Origin: Weissella confusa
GTDB lineage: Bacteria > Bacillota > Bacilli > Lactobacillales > Lactobacillaceae
Reading direction: 5' to 3'
Assembly (NCBI GenBank): GCA_016466735.1
Contig: JAAOED010000001.1
Coordinates: forward strand, 62,001-126,000
Length of the DNA stretch: 64,000 bases
The position numbers and the translations under genes are program-made. The notes beneath the pieces are model-generated. The model saw only the letters and a program-made list of their open reading frames with translations, made no database searches and was not told the DNA's origin. Shown in pieces: positions 10,078-19,457 of this stretch (the first letter of the stretch is position 1; each line of letters begins with the position of its first letter).

Positions 10078-10139
10078 AATGCTGTGATGTAATAGATGAT
10101 AATGCCTCCCGTGCCTCAGCATTTGGGAGGCTATTTTAT
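10078..10139 (+). promoter_or_regulatory. Attenuator-like hairpins between argF and carA
   Basis: GCCTCCC (10104-10110) and GGGAGGC (10125-10131) can form a 7-bp stem followed by TATTTTATT, resembling a weak terminator. Its loop contains CAGCATTT, which is complementary to AAATGCTG at about 10078-10085, so the loop could alternatively pair upstream. This may tune carAB relative to the upstream genes. No leader peptide with Arg codons is evident. Confidence 0.35.
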
Positions 10140-10152
10140 TAGGGGAAATGAA

Positions 10153-11235
10153 ATGAAAAAAAGATATTTAATTTTGGAAAATGGCTCAGTTTATGAAGGA
10201 GAGGCTTTTGGTGCAGCTGGTGATGTTAGCGGTGATTTAGTGTTTACGACGGGGATGACTGGCTATCAGGAAACAATTACGGACCAATCCTATCTGGGAC
10301 AGATGATTGTATTCACATACCCATTAATTGGTAATTATGGTGTTAATGACCTGGATTATGAGTCGCATCGACCAGCGGCAACGGCGATTATAACAGCGGA
10401 CTTGGCTGAGCGACCAAGTAACTGGCGGTCGAAATGGTCTTTGCCGGAATGGGCTGAAATGATGGATCTGCCAGGTATTACCGGGGTTGATACACGGGCG
10501 CTAACGAAAGAATTACGACAGTTTGGTACGATGAAGGCTAATTTGGTTGATCAATTGCCTGCTGATACAGGAGAGGTTTCAACGGTAATCACAACGGCGC
10601 CAAGACGGTATGAGCCAGGTGAAACACCGCGCACATACGATGCACCGGATAGCCATTTACATGTGGCACTAATTGATTTTGGTTTGAAAAATGCAATTAT
10701 TCAATCGTTGAATCATCGTGGGGTGACGGTGTCTGTATTTTCACCGGCAACGACCGTGGCTGAAATATTAGCGTACCATCCCGATGGTGTTCTGTTATCA
10801 AATGGGCCGGGCGATCCAGTCGATTTTATGGACTTTATTCCAAAAGTTAAGCAGCTACAGGAAATGAAGCCTCTTTTTGGAATTTGTTTGGGTCACCAAT
10901 TATTTGCGATTGCCAATGGCGCGAAAACCTATCAAATGAAATATGGACACCGTGGATTTAACCATGCTGTTCGGGAACTTGGCAGTCAACGGACTTATTT
11001 TACGTCGCAAAACCATGGCTATGCGGTGGATAAAAATAGTGTGGCAACTACTGATTTGGTGGTCACTTATGAAGATATTAATGACGGTAGCGTTGAAGGC
11101 GTGAAGTTGCCGGGGCGTGCTGCATTTTCTGTGCAATTTCACCCTGATGCGACACCAGGACCGCACGATGCGGCGTATTTGTTTGATGAGTTTGTGACAA
11201 TGATGACTGAAGAAAAGATAGGGGTAGCACAATGA
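10153..11235 (+). CDS. carA: Carbamoyl-phosphate synthase small subunit
   Basis: Glutaminase subunit that supplies ammonia to CarB. The start at 10153 follows AGGGG with 7 nt spacing; the frame is open upstream but without a ribosome site. The 360-residue protein has the N-terminal CarA domain ([20 protein letters not shown]) and a class I amidotransferase domain with nucleophile Cys245 in [11 protein letters not shown] and [15 protein letters not shown] near the C-terminus. It overlaps carB by 4 bp. Location in the arginine operon indicates an arginine-dedicated synthase; a separate pyrimidine enzyme may exist elsewhere. Confidence 0.95.
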   Translation: MKKRYLILENGSVYEGEAFGAAGDVSGDLVFTTGMTGYQETITDQSYLGQMIVFTYPLIGNYGVNDLDYESHRPAATAIITADLAERPSNWRSKWSLPEWAEMMDLPGITGVDTRALTKELRQFGTMKANLVDQLPADTGEVSTVITTAPRRYEPGETPRTYDAPDSHLHVALIDFGLKNAIIQSLNHRGVTVSVFSPATTVAEILAYHPDGVLLSNGPGDPVDFMDFIPKVKQLQEMKPLFGICLGHQLFAIANGAKTYQMKYGHRGFNHAVRELGSQRTYFTSQNHGYAVDKNSVATTDLVVTYEDINDGSVEGVKLPGRAAFSVQFHPDATPGPHDAAYLFDEFVTMMTEEKIGVAQ

Positions 11236-14090
11236 CAAAGCGACATGATATTCATAAGATTCTGGTGATTGGATCTGGGCCGATTGTCATTGGTCAAGCC
11301 GCCGAATTTGATTATTCTGGTTCGCAAGCATCCCTAGCGCTGAAAGAAGAAGGATATGAAGTTATCCTGGTAAATTCAAATCCGGCGACGATTATGACTG
11401 ATCAGGAAATGGCAGATCGTGTTTACATTGAACCGTTAACAGTGGCTTCACTGACTCAAATCATTCGACAAGAGAAGCCGGATGCTATTTTACCTACTTT
11501 AGGGGGGCAAACGGGTTTGAACCTTGCCAAAGAACTATCAGAAAGTGGGTTGCTAACCGAGTTACAAATCGAGTTGTTGGGCACGAAATTAGCGGCGATT
11601 GAATCCGCAGAAGACCGTGAACTATTTCGTGATTTGATGGCTGATTTGGGCGAACCAGTACCTGATTCTGTGATTGCTGAAGATATTAATGACGCGGTAA
11701 ATTTTGCTGAGCAACATGGGTATCCAGTAATTGTGCGGCCTGCGTATACGCTAGGTGGGTCAGGTGGCGGTATGGCCCAAACTCAGACTGAGTTGGTTGA
11801 TATTACGACCCGGGGGCTTGAACTTTCGCCAGTTACACAGGTGTTGATTGAAGAGTCAATTGCGGGATATAAAGAAATTGAATTCGAGGTAATGCGTGAT
11901 TCAGCTGATAACGCCTTGATTGTTGCATCGATGGAAAACTTTGACCCCGTTGGTATTCATACCGGCGATTCAATTGTGGTAGCACCTGTGCAAACACTAT
12001 CGGACTATGATTATCAATTATTACGAGATGCTGCATTGAAGATTATTCGAGCGTTAGACATTGAAGGTGGGGTTAACATTCAAATGGCTTTGGCGCCCGA
12101 TAGCGCCCATTATGACATTATTGAAGTTAATCCACGTGTTAGTCGGTCGTCAGCACTGGCGTCGAAGGCAACGGGATATCCAATTGCCAAAATGGCTGCC
12201 AAAATTGCCGTTGGATTAACCCTTGATGAAATTGTTAATCCCGTAACAGGGACGACTTTGGCTGATGTTGAACCAGCTTTGGATTATGTAGTGGTAAAAA
12301 TTCCGCGCTGGCCATTTGATAAATTTGGTCAGGCCGATCGGACATTGGGCACACAAATGAAAGCAACTGGCGAAGTGATGGCAATCGGACGAAACCTGGA
12401 GGAAGCCATACTAAAAGCGGTTAGGTCGTTAGAAATCGATGCGGTGGGGTTAGATGATATCACATTTGAAACATGGTCAACGCAATCGTTGTTGGATAAT
12501 CTGTGGCCAGCGCGTGATGATCGGTTGTTTATGTTAGCAGCATTAATCCGGCGCGGCGTTGCCATGACAGAGCTACATGCCATCACGAAAATTGATTACT
12601 ATTTCTTAGATAAATTGGCATCAATCATTAAAATTGAGCAGCAACTGCACCAATCTCCGCAAGATATTGAGTTGTTGAGCTTCGCAAAGCGCCGTGGTTT
12701 TGCGGATGCAACCATTGCCAACATTTGGCAGATGACGCCCGATGATATCTGGAAACTAAGAGCGGAACACAATATCAAGCCAGTTTATAAAATGGTAGAT
12801 ACCGTGGCTGGTGAATTTGATTCTTCAACCCCGTATTATTACGCAACTTATGGGAAGGAAAATGAGTCAACCGTCACGCAGCGTCCATCCGTATTGGTAA
12901 TTGGTTCTGGGCCAATTAGAATCGGACAAGGGGTGGAGTTTGATTACGCTACCGTGCATGCAGTTAAAGCGATTCAAGCCGCCGGGTACGAAGCGATTGT
13001 CATGAACTCTAATCCAGAAACTGTTTCGACGGACTTTTCGATTTCGGATAAGTTGTATTTCGAACCATTAACCTTCGAAGACGTGCGAGAAGTGGTGGCG
13101 TTAGAAAAACCGATTGGGATCGTTGTTCAGTTTGGGGGACAAACGGCTATTAATTTGGCAGATGACTTAAATCAACATGATATGCCAATCTTGGGTACGT
13201 CGGTGTTTGATTTGAATCGGGCCGAGGATCGCGAATCATTTAATCAATTGATTGCAAAGCTACAATTGCCACAACCGGCAGGTAAAACTGCCTCAACAGT
13301 TGTAGAAGCCTTGGAAGCCGCTGAGAAGGTTGGCTATCCAGTGTTGGTGCGCCCTAGTTATGTACTAGGGGGGCGTGCCATGGAAATTGTCACGAATGGG
13401 GATGAATTAGCGGATTATATGGCACGGGCAGTTGCCGTGTCCCATGATCATCCGGTGTTGATTGACCAGTATTTGGCTGGTTCAGAGGCCGAATTGGATG
13501 TTTTGAGTGATGGCGAAACTGTAGTTGTTCCCGGCATTATGGCGCATATTGAGCCGGCCGGTATTCATTCAGGTGATTCTATGAGTGTTTACCCGCCACA
13601 AAACTTGTCTGAGGAAATTCAACAACAGATGGTAAATGCAGCAATAGCCTTGGCACGTGAGTTGCATGTTGTTGGTTTGCTTAATGTGCAGTTTGTGATT
13701 CAAGCGGGTATTGCCTATGTGATTGAGGTGAACCCTCGCGCTTCACGTACAGTACCGTTTATTTCTAAAGTGACTGGCGTTGCACTGGCACAGTTAGCAA
13801 CGCAGGTCATGTTAGGTGCTAAGTTGGCTGATTTGGGGTTTGAAACCGGGGTTCAGCCAGTACCAGAATTGGTGGCAGTGAAAGCGCCAGTCTTTTCTTT
13901 CGATAAATTGCCTGGAGTGCCAACGGATTTGGGCCCGGAAATGAAATCTACCGGCGAGGTACTCGGAATTGCATCGACCTATGAACAGGCTATGGCCAAA
14001 GCTGCCATAGGGGCTGGGGCGGATTCAATATCTAAACCAGGCTCAATTTTTCTACTGAATGACCAACGCGAACAAACGCTGATTGGTTAA
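11232..14090 (+). CDS. carB: Carbamoyl-phosphate synthase large subunit, C-terminally short
   Basis: Forms carbamoyl phosphate from bicarbonate, ammonia and two ATP. The two ATP-grasp halves are complete: [19 protein letters not shown] opens the first and [19 protein letters not shown] the second, and each has its own ENPR-type motif ([10 protein letters not shown] and [10 protein letters not shown]). The protein is only 952 residues, while most CarB are about 1030-1075. After [19 protein letters not shown] only some 25 residues remain, so the MGS-like allosteric domain that binds UMP and ornithine is essentially absent. The gene ends cleanly before a strong terminator, so this does not look like a sequencing error. 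Confidence 0.95.
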   Translation: MTKRHDIHKILVIGSGPIVIGQAAEFDYSGSQASLALKEEGYEVILVNSNPATIMTDQEMADRVYIEPLTVASLTQIIRQEKPDAILPTLGGQTGLNLAKELSESGLLTELQIELLGTKLAAIESAEDRELFRDLMADLGEPVPDSVIAEDINDAVNFAEQHGYPVIVRPAYTLGGSGGGMAQTQTELVDITTRGLELSPVTQVLIEESIAGYKEIEFEVMRDSADNALIVASMENFDPVGIHTGDSIVVAPVQTLSDYDYQLLRDAALKIIRALDIEGGVNIQMALAPDSAHYDIIEVNPRVSRSSALASKATGYPIAKMAAKIAVGLTLDEIVNPVTGTTLADVEPALDYVVVKIPRWPFDKFGQADRTLGTQMKATGEVMAIGRNLEEAILKAVRSLEIDAVGLDDITFETWSTQSLLDNLWPARDDRLFMLAALIRRGVAMTELHAITKIDYYFLDKLASIIKIEQQLHQSPQDIELLSFAKRRGFADATIANIWQMTPDDIWKLRAEHNIKPVYKMVDTVAGEFDSSTPYYYATYGKENESTVTQRPSVLVIGSGPIRIGQGVEFDYATVHAVKAIQAAGYEAIVMNSNPETVSTDFSISDKLYFEPLTFEDVREVVALEKPIGIVVQFGGQTAINLADDLNQHDMPILGTSVFDLNRAEDRESFNQLIAKLQLPQPAGKTASTVVEALEAAEKVGYPVLVRPSYVLGGRAMEIVTNGDELADYMARAVAVSHDHPVLIDQYLAGSEAELDVLSDGETVVVPGIMAHIEPAGIHSGDSMSVYPPQNLSEEIQQQMVNAAIALARELHVVGLLNVQFVIQAGIAYVIEVNPRASRTVPFISKVTGVALAQLATQVMLGAKLADLGFETGVQPVPELVAVKAPVFSFDKLPGVPTDLGPEMKSTGEVLGIASTYEQAMAKAAIGAGADSISKPGSIFLLNDQREQTLIG

Positions 14091-14091
14091 T

Positions 14092-14130
14092 AAAAAAGAC
14101 TGGGACAGCAATTGCTGTCCCAGTCTTTTA
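14092..14130. terminator. Bidirectional terminator, end of arginine operon
   Basis: A 16-bp perfect stem, AAAAGACTGGGACAGC with its complement, loop AATT. A-tract and T-tract on the two sides serve carB and the convergent transglycosylase gene. Confidence 0.93.
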
Positions 14131-14141
14131 GTGAAGACGAA

Positions 14142-14912
14142 TTACCGTGGCATTAAACCGGCTGTTACGCTGGTTGCCTTCGCATCTTCGTATTCATGGT
14201 GATTAATTTTATCATTATCTAGCATCGCGGCCAGCACGATGTTGCGACGCTTTTCGACCAATTCAGGATTGCTGTATAAGTCAAAGTTTGATGGACTCTG
14301 ACCCAAACCGGCAATGATGGCCGTTTGTGACAACGTCAATTGAGATAGTGGCTTACCAAAATAGTAGTAGGCAATTGTTTGCGCACCGTATTGGTAGTGG
14401 CCTTCGTAAATTTTATTGACATAGTATTCCAAAATTTGTGCTTTAGAATGCGTTTTGTTCAACTGAAGCGCCAGATAAATCTCTTGAATTTTACGGGTAG
14501 GCGTTTGATCCGCCTTGCTGGTTGAGAAAACGGTCAACTTAACAAGCTGTTGGGTGATTGACGAACCGCCACGAGCAACACCATCGCCAAAACGGGCCTT
14601 GATATTTGAAACAACCAAGTTGAATAGCCCGCCCAAGCTGACACCGTTATTCGTTTCGAACGTTCGATCTTCGGTTGAAATCAAAGCATTACGATAGTCG
14701 TCCGGAATGTTGTCATAGGTGACATAAACCTGATTGTCACCGGGGCTAGGATTCGCCTTGAGGGCTGATTCTGTAATCGTAGGCGCTTGATGAATGGCGT
14801 AACCAACGTAAGCGCCACCCGCTAATAGCATGATGATAAAGATGGTTCCCAGCCATTTCAGTAGGTTTTTAACTGGATTGTGTCGTTGTCGACGTGTTTT
14901 GCGACTCGCCAT
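14142..14912 (-). CDS. Monofunctional GT51 peptidoglycan transglycosylase
   Basis: A 256-residue membrane-anchored glycosyltransferase that would polymerise lipid II into glycan strands outside the membrane. A basic cytoplasmic tail is followed by one transmembrane helix at about 17-39. The GT51 motifs are TEDRTFETNNG with the catalytic Glu81, RGGSSITQQLVK at 114-125, and KIQEIYLALQLNKTHSKAQILEYYVNKIY. There is no transpeptidase domain. The usual His of EDxxFxxHxG is Asn here. The start at 14912 has GGAGG on the minus strand; an upstream ATG at 14972 lacks one. Confidence 0.88.
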   Translation of the reverse strand: MASRKTRRQRHNPVKNLLKWLGTIFIIMLLAGGAYVGYAIHQAPTITESALKANPSPGDNQVYVTYDNIPDDYRNALISTEDRTFETNNGVSLGGLFNLVVSNIKARFGDGVARGGSSITQQLVKLTVFSTSKADQTPTRKIQEIYLALQLNKTHSKAQILEYYVNKIYEGHYQYGAQTIAYYYFGKPLSQLTLSQTAIIAGLGQSPSNFDLYSNPELVEKRRNIVLAAMLDNDKINHHEYEDAKATSVTAGLMPR

Positions 14913-14982
14913 CGGCAAATCCTCCGTAAGCATTATTTCTGATAGCATACGGGGAATTTTCTTTAAAAGCAATGGTCAGTTA

Positions 14983-15363
14983 TTAGTGACTGGGTGTAAG
15001 TGTGACGGTTAGGTGGTTATCAGAATCCACGAAAGCGTCATAAGCTGCTGTGCCGTTATCACCCAAGAAGTGTTGGTTGTGATTATCTTTGGCTTCCAAA
15101 AAAGCGCCGATAAATGAAGGGTGCATCCAGTGCATCCCGAACTCGAATCCTTGGAATGTACCCGGGTAGCGACGATCATTCGCGTCAGCATCAAAACGAA
15201 TTTCAGTAACGCCGTCTGCGGTATTCGTGATGTTCATTTGAAGTCCATCTTCATTGATAACTTCGGTAGTTCCAACTGGTAATGATGCGGGAATGGGGTA
15301 CGTGATGGTACTCGTGTTGTTATATGCGGCTGCAAGTGTTTCATATTGTCCTAAAGTCATCAT
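14983..15363 (-). CDS. Uncharacterised 126-residue protein
   Basis: I do not recognise a family. The start at 15363 follows GGAGG at 8 nt; the open frame extends upstream to 15576 but overlaps the divergent permease gene. There is no signal peptide or membrane segment. The sequence is acidic, with alternating hydrophobic and Thr/Asp-rich stretches (TADGVTEIRFDADANDR) and an aromatic patch FEFGMHWMHPSFIG, compatible with a small beta-rich cytosolic fold. It is followed 70 bp later by the transglycosylase on the same strand, and could be co-transcribed. Confidence 0.6.
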   Translation of the reverse strand: MMTLGQYETLAAAYNNTSTITYPIPASLPVGTTEVINEDGLQMNITNTADGVTEIRFDADANDRRYPGTFQGFEFGMHWMHPSFIGAFLEAKDNHNQHFLGDNGTAAYDAFVDSDNHLTVTLTPSH

Positions 15364-15472
15364 GATGGTGGCCTCCTTTATTTTGTTGCCATCATTATCG
15401 TTCGTCCTTAACAACTTGTAAAAGAAAAAGGCACGAAATTTAGGTAGACTGGCCCTTAGGGGGGATTGAACA

Positions 15473-16750
15473 ATGAAAAAATTCAAAAAAGGTATTGGAT
15501 TCCCGAGTGTTGTACTGCTAGGTATTAATGGCGTCATCGGTGGTGGGCTGTTTTTGCTGCCAAGTACGATGTACAAGCAGGGTGGCCAATACGTTTTATT
15601 GGCAATTGCTTTGGCCGGTATTTCAGCGACGTTAATCGCGATGCATTATGCCGTCATGTCATCACGAATTGATGAAGACGGCGGTGCGTGGGTGTACACC
15701 AAGCGCGCCTTTGGACATTACCCAGGATTTTTGGTGGGCTGGTTTGGCTGGCTGTTTGGGGTAATTACCATCAGTGCTGAAACGGCGGCCTTTTTAAAAA
15801 CGTTAACAGGACTGGTACCGGCGGTTGGTACGCCGTTAGTCTACAATAGTTTGGCTATCGGCATTATGTTGCTACTGGGAGTCATGAATTACTTCGGTAC
15901 AGGTATTGCGAGTCGCATAGATGATGCGTCCAGTTTGATAAAAATCGGGGTCATTTTGGCTGTGTTCATTGCAACGGTTGTGTGGTTGCTGCTGGGTAGC
16001 ACATCGCAATTCTCAATCGCCCAAGCGAAACCGGTGCATGATTTCTCAGGCGCCTTTGGAAATGCCTTCTATATGTTCACTGGTTTTTCACTGATTCCGA
16101 TTGCGGCTAAAGAGATGAAGAATCCTGGCAAAATGTTGCCACGTGCGATTTTGACGGTGATGCTAGCCACGACGGCGATTTTTGTTTTGATGCAAGTTGT
16201 CGCAATGACAGTTTTGGGTGATCATCTGGCAGGCTCATCTTTGCCGGTTGCGGACATTTTTAATGTTATTTTGGGCCGTGTTGGCCGGACGATTATCATC
16301 ACTGGTATGATGTTGTCGATTATCGGTGTTGCGATTGCAACATCATTTAATTCACCAATTGAATTAGCCTCGATGGCCCGTGAACGTGGTTTCCTGCCAC
16401 GTGAATTCTCACGTTTGAATCGCTATGGTGCACCAGTTGGCGCCATCTTGCTAACAATCGCCATTTCAGGTGGCTTGATTTTGAGCGGTAGTTATCTATT
16501 TTTGATTAAGCTAATTGTGCTGAGTGATTTCGTGCAATACTTGGGTACAATTTTCTCATCGATTAAGCTACGTGGTGATGCGACATTGCCAACTGGCTAC
16601 AAGCTACCGGGCGGCAAATGGATGACTTACCTGACCATTGTGGTGGTCGCGTATTTGTTTACAACCTTTGCGTTTACGACGGTTTTGGTCGGCATTGGCT
16701 TTGCGATATTAGGAACGATTATTTACAGTGTGGAACAACGACGCCACTAA
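15473..16750 (+). CDS. APC family amino acid permease
   Basis: A 425-residue polytopic protein with about 12 transmembrane helices. The first helix carries VVLLGINGVIGGGLFLLPS, the broken-helix glycine signature of the amino acid-polyamine-organocation superfamily, and DEDGGAWVYTKRAFG follows the second. TGFSLIPIAAKEMKNPGKMLPRA is the conserved helix 6 region. The substrate cannot be deduced. GGGGGG at about 15460-15466 is the ribosome site, and a terminator closes the gene as a single unit. Confidence 0.85.
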   Translation: MKKFKKGIGFPSVVLLGINGVIGGGLFLLPSTMYKQGGQYVLLAIALAGISATLIAMHYAVMSSRIDEDGGAWVYTKRAFGHYPGFLVGWFGWLFGVITISAETAAFLKTLTGLVPAVGTPLVYNSLAIGIMLLLGVMNYFGTGIASRIDDASSLIKIGVILAVFIATVVWLLLGSTSQFSIAQAKPVHDFSGAFGNAFYMFTGFSLIPIAAKEMKNPGKMLPRAILTVMLATTAIFVLMQVVAMTVLGDHLAGSSLPVADIFNVILGRVGRTIIITGMMLSIIGVAIATSFNSPIELASMARERGFLPREFSRLNRYGAPVGAILLTIAISGGLILSGSYLFLIKLIVLSDFVQYLGTIFSSIKLRGDATLPTGYKLPGGKWMTYLTIVVVAYLFTTFAFTTVLVGIGFAILGTIIYSVEQRRH

Positions 16751-16756
16751 AATGAC

Positions 16757-16798
16757 TATCACTTATGACCAAAAATTTTGGTTGTGAGTGATTTTTTA
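16757..16798 (+). terminator. Terminator after the APC permease
   Basis: ATCACTTATGACCAAAA pairs with a nearly complementary arm ending at 16792 (one or two G-T pairs), followed by TTTTTT. Confidence 0.85.
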
Positions 16799-16961
16799 AT
16801 TGCCTGCAAAATAACTTTATAAAGTTTCCTAGCCAATTCTTATGGTAGTTAAAAATGGTTTAAGGGCGAGGTTTTGTAACGTGTTGTGAATAATGCACCG
16901 GTATCATAGAAAGTGGATATTTTGTAGGATTGTAGGCCTCTACGAATATAGGAGACATTAA

Positions 16962-17960
16962 ATGATTAATAAACAAATTTTGACAGCAATGACAACTGCA
17001 GGAGTCGCAACGGTTGCTGTTGGTGTGAATGCATCAGCTGATACTTACACAGTTAAGGCTGGCGACACGTTGACGAGCATTGCCAATGCAATGGGAACGA
17101 CGGTTGAAAAGATTGCTAGTGATAACAACATTGAAGATGCAAACTTCATTTTGACGGGTGTATCATTGACGGTTAATGGTGACGGAACGGTTACACCGGT
17201 ACAAGCTGACGCAGATGCGACGGCAACGACGACTGCTGCTCCAGTTGGCGTAAATGGTTCATACACGGTGAAGAATGGTGATACGCTTTTCGCCATTGCA
17301 CAAGCAAATAACATGACGTTGGCTGATTTGTTGGCAATTAACGGTTTGACGGCTAACGACACGATTTTTATCGGTCAAACGATCAATTTGGTTGCCCAAG
17401 CTGCACCGGTTGCACCAGTTGTTGAAAGTGCTGCCCCGGTTGTGACGTCAGAGGCGCCAGTGGTATCTGAAGCCCCTGTTGTGTCAGAAGCCCCAGTTGT
17501 CTCAGAGGCACCGGTAGCATCAGATGTATCAGAAGTCGCACCGGTTGCTGAAGAAGCGTCAGAAGCGCCTGTCGTGGCAGCTCCAGCGTCAAACTACGTC
17601 GGTGCACCAACGCAAGCTGATTCATTCACGCAAACGACGGACTCAGGTGTCACAACGGCTTACCAAACGGCCGAAGTGGCAGCTGAAACGCCAGCGCCAG
17701 CAGCGACTGGTTCAGTTTATGATCAATTTATTGCAGCCGGCGGAACGGATGCGTTGTGGTCAAATATTGTGATGCCAGAATCAGGCGGAAACCCAGATGC
17801 CGTATCACCAAACGGTTACCTAGGTTTGGGTCAAACCAAGCAATCATGGGGAACGGGTTCTGTTGCAGAACAAACAGCCGGTATGGTTAACTACGCTGTG
17901 ACGCGTTACGGTTCAATCGATAACGCCGTTGCATTCCGTGTTGCTAACAATTGGTGGTAA
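16962..17960 (+). CDS. Secreted LysM protein with lytic-transglycosylase-like C-terminus
   Basis: A 332-residue exported cell-wall protein. A signal peptide ends at about NASA-DT (residue 27). Two LysM domains, YTVKAGDTLTSIA at about 28-70 and YTVKNGDTLFAIA at about 99-142, bind peptidoglycan. A Pro/Val/Ala/Glu-rich linker contains four SEAPVV-type hexapeptides. The C-terminal 85 residues contain WSNIVMPESGGNPDAVSPNG, which resembles the active-site region of IsaA/SceD/Rpf-like muralytic enzymes with Glu as candidate acid. RBS is AGGAG before the ATG. It stands alone between two terminators and is probably abundant, judging from its optimised codons. Confidence 0.87.
   Translation: MINKQILTAMTTAGVATVAVGVNASADTYTVKAGDTLTSIANAMGTTVEKIASDNNIEDANFILTGVSLTVNGDGTVTPVQADADATATTTAAPVGVNGSYTVKNGDTLFAIAQANNMTLADLLAINGLTANDTIFIGQTINLVAQAAPVAPVVESAAPVVTSEAPVVSEAPVVSEAPVVSEAPVASDVSEVAPVAEEASEAPVVAAPASNYVGAPTQADSFTQTTDSGVTTAYQTAEVAAETPAPAATGSVYDQFIAAGGTDALWSNIVMPESGGNPDAVSPNGYLGLGQTKQSWGTGSVAEQTAGMVNYAVTRYGSIDNAVAFRVANNWW
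17448..17519 (+). repeat. Four 18-bp repeats encoding SEAPVV
   Basis: Four consecutive units encode SEAPVV, SEAPVV, SEAPVV and SEAPVA. The copies use different synonymous codons (for example TCA GAG GCG CCA, then TCT GAA GCC CCT), so the peptide, not the DNA, is conserved; this is an old repeat or one under selection at the protein level. Confidence 0.85.
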
Positions 17961-17977
17961 TAATAAAAAACTTATTG

Positions 17978-18007
17978 AGGGACTCGCATTTTTCGCGGGT
18001 CCCTTTT
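17978..18007 (+). terminator. Terminator after the LysM gene
   Basis: Stem AGGGACTCGC with GCGGGTCCCT (one G-T pair), loop of 7 nt, then TTTT. Confidence 0.88.
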
Positions 18008-18135
18008 CAGTTATCGCAAGGTCTTAACCGTTATGCGCGAGATTTTTTTGAAAAAATATAAAAAATTTATCGTGGTGAAAAAATGAACAAACCCCTATAT
18101 TGAAAGACATACAAGAAAGATATGGAGGTAACAAC

Positions 18136-18180
18136 ATGTTGCGCAAAATATTAGTGGACAAGGAATATGCCGGAATATGA
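18136..18180 (+). CDS. 14-residue upstream ORF coupled to the anti-sigma-like gene
   Basis: ATG at 18136 follows a GGAGG site at 18124-18128 with 7 nt spacing, a far better start context than that of the following gene. It encodes MLRKILVDKEYAGI and its TGA overlaps the next ATG as ATGA. It may be a real coupling peptide that delivers ribosomes to the downstream start, or the true N-terminus of that protein separated by a frameshift. Confidence 0.5.
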   Translation: MLRKILVDKEYAGI

Positions 18181-18950
18181 AGAGGGTGTTTGGATATACT
18201 TTTGCAGTATTTGTCATGGGGAGTGTAGTTGTACTGTTCTTGTTTCACCGCACTGATAAGCAAGGCGCGTTGATGCGAGCGGAGGTTGAACATTGGACTA
18301 ACATCACCACGCCTAATGTTCAGATGAATTATTTAGTTGCTTCTGGTATTGGACGGTTCATGGGGAGGGTTGACTACCGCGCCAGTAAGGAAATTTCGGA
18401 CCGAGTTATTCAGTGGAAGAATCAGACCTATTTGTATAACGCCATGGGGCGAAATCAGTTAAGACAAAATAGCCAATTTTTCGCTGATGGTAGTTGGCGA
18501 GATAGTGAGAATGATCAGCGATTATTGCAGTTTAACGGGAAATCACAGGAGCGCTTTGTTAAAGCTGACTTTTCGAAATATCGTGATGACGATGTTGCTG
18601 AGCTTGCGGTGACGTTCAAATCGAAGTTGACGTATGACGAAATTAAACGGGGGATGCCTGAAAATGTGGCCGTTACTTGGCTGTGGTCAGGGATTGCCAC
18701 TGGTGCCGCGGAGTACGTGGGTGTTCCAATCGGAAAAGAAGATCCGGCGAGCGATTATCGCTATTATTTGAAGTCTTATAATCACTTTAAGCCTCAAATG
18801 TCATGGCAAAAGCCTGCGCCAAATTTGGCTTCAGCGAAATTTCCTGGCGTTGTTATTACGGGAAACATTGCAGATTTAAAGGCACTAGAGACATCTGATA
18901 AGGTCGATAAGGTTTCATTAGGGGTAGTGATGTCGGCGTCGAAGGGCTAA
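18177..18950 (+). CDS. Membrane protein resembling sigma factor regulator C-terminal domain
   Basis: 257 residues: a single transmembrane helix at about 6-24 (FAVFVMGSVVVLFLF) with the remainder outside. The segment VAELAVTFKSKLTYDEIKRG and the following VAVTWLWSG look like the Sigma_reg_C family (PF13791), seen in membrane anti-sigma-type regulators of Firmicutes; this assignment is from memory of the motif. Such genes normally follow an ECF sigma factor gene, but none is adjacent. The start has no ribosome site of its own and depends on the upstream 14-codon ORF by ATGA overlap. The long extracytoplasmic domain could sense envelope state. Confidence 0.6.
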   Translation: MKRVFGYTFAVFVMGSVVVLFLFHRTDKQGALMRAEVEHWTNITTPNVQMNYLVASGIGRFMGRVDYRASKEISDRVIQWKNQTYLYNAMGRNQLRQNSQFFADGSWRDSENDQRLLQFNGKSQERFVKADFSKYRDDDVAELAVTFKSKLTYDEIKRGMPENVAVTWLWSGIATGAAEYVGVPIGKEDPASDYRYYLKSYNHFKPQMSWQKPAPNLASAKFPGVVITGNIADLKALETSDKVDKVSLGVVMSASKG

Positions 18951-19038
18951 ATTATCTAACTATTTCACAAGCTGGAAACCAGCAATTTACTTTCTAGAAG
19001 CGTATTATATCTATGACTTTTAGAGAGGTAAGCTGAAT

Positions 19039-19347
19039 ATGGAATCTTATGAATTACAGCAAAACACTTTTGCGGTAGAAGAGCAAAATCGTCTTTTGGC
19101 ACAGCAGGCGGCAGAACTAGCAACTCAAAATGAATTGAGTCATAAGGAATTCGAACTCCGTCGCCAAGTGATGATGATTGAGCATCCAGAATTGCGTCCA
19201 ATCATTGAACAACAAATGCGTGAAGAAGCAGAAGCAATTGCTCGTCGTAAGCGACATGATTTTATTGGCAGTTTAGTTGGTGTTGTTATCTTAGGGTTGA
19301 TGATTGGATATGGGCTGCCTTGGTTGTTGAACAGTGGCTTAATTTAA
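19039..19347 (+). CDS. Small coiled-coil membrane-anchored protein
   Basis: 102 residues, no family recognised. Residues 1-75 are hydrophilic, rich in Gln and Glu, with heptad-like spacing (EEQNRLLAQQAAELATQNEL), predicted helical and probably coiled coil. One C-terminal transmembrane helix (about 79-97, FIGSLVGVVILGLMIGYGL) would tail-anchor it with the helix bundle in the cytoplasm. GAGAGG precedes the start. A terminator follows directly. Confidence 0.7.
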   Translation: MESYELQQNTFAVEEQNRLLAQQAAELATQNELSHKEFELRRQVMMIEHPELRPIIEQQMREEAEAIARRKRHDFIGSLVGVVILGLMIGYGLPWLLNSGLI

Positions 19348-19351
19348 AAAC

Positions 19352-19392
19352 GAATGACCGATTAGTCGCGAAGGACTGACCGGTCATTTTTA
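19352..19392 (+). terminator. Terminator after the coiled-coil gene
   Basis: Outer stem ATGACCG/CGGTCAT with inner stem AGTC/GACT, then TTTTT. Confidence 0.82.
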
Positions 19393-19457
19393 CTTCCTAC
19401 ATGTTAGAATAGAACTATCTTATAGAAAGAGTAGACGATAAGTCTTTGTAGAACGAA

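Noticed and set aside
10068..10131. Possible T-box before carA (AGGGTGG followed by a terminator-like stem)
   Set aside because: The T-box continues as AGGGTGGNACCGCG; here it reads AGGGTGGAAAATG, and only about 50 nt precede it, too little for a specifier stem.
16870..16890. WalR box upstream of the LysM gene (TGTAAC and TGTGAA)
   Set aside because: Spacing is 4 nt instead of 5 and the second half is a poor match.
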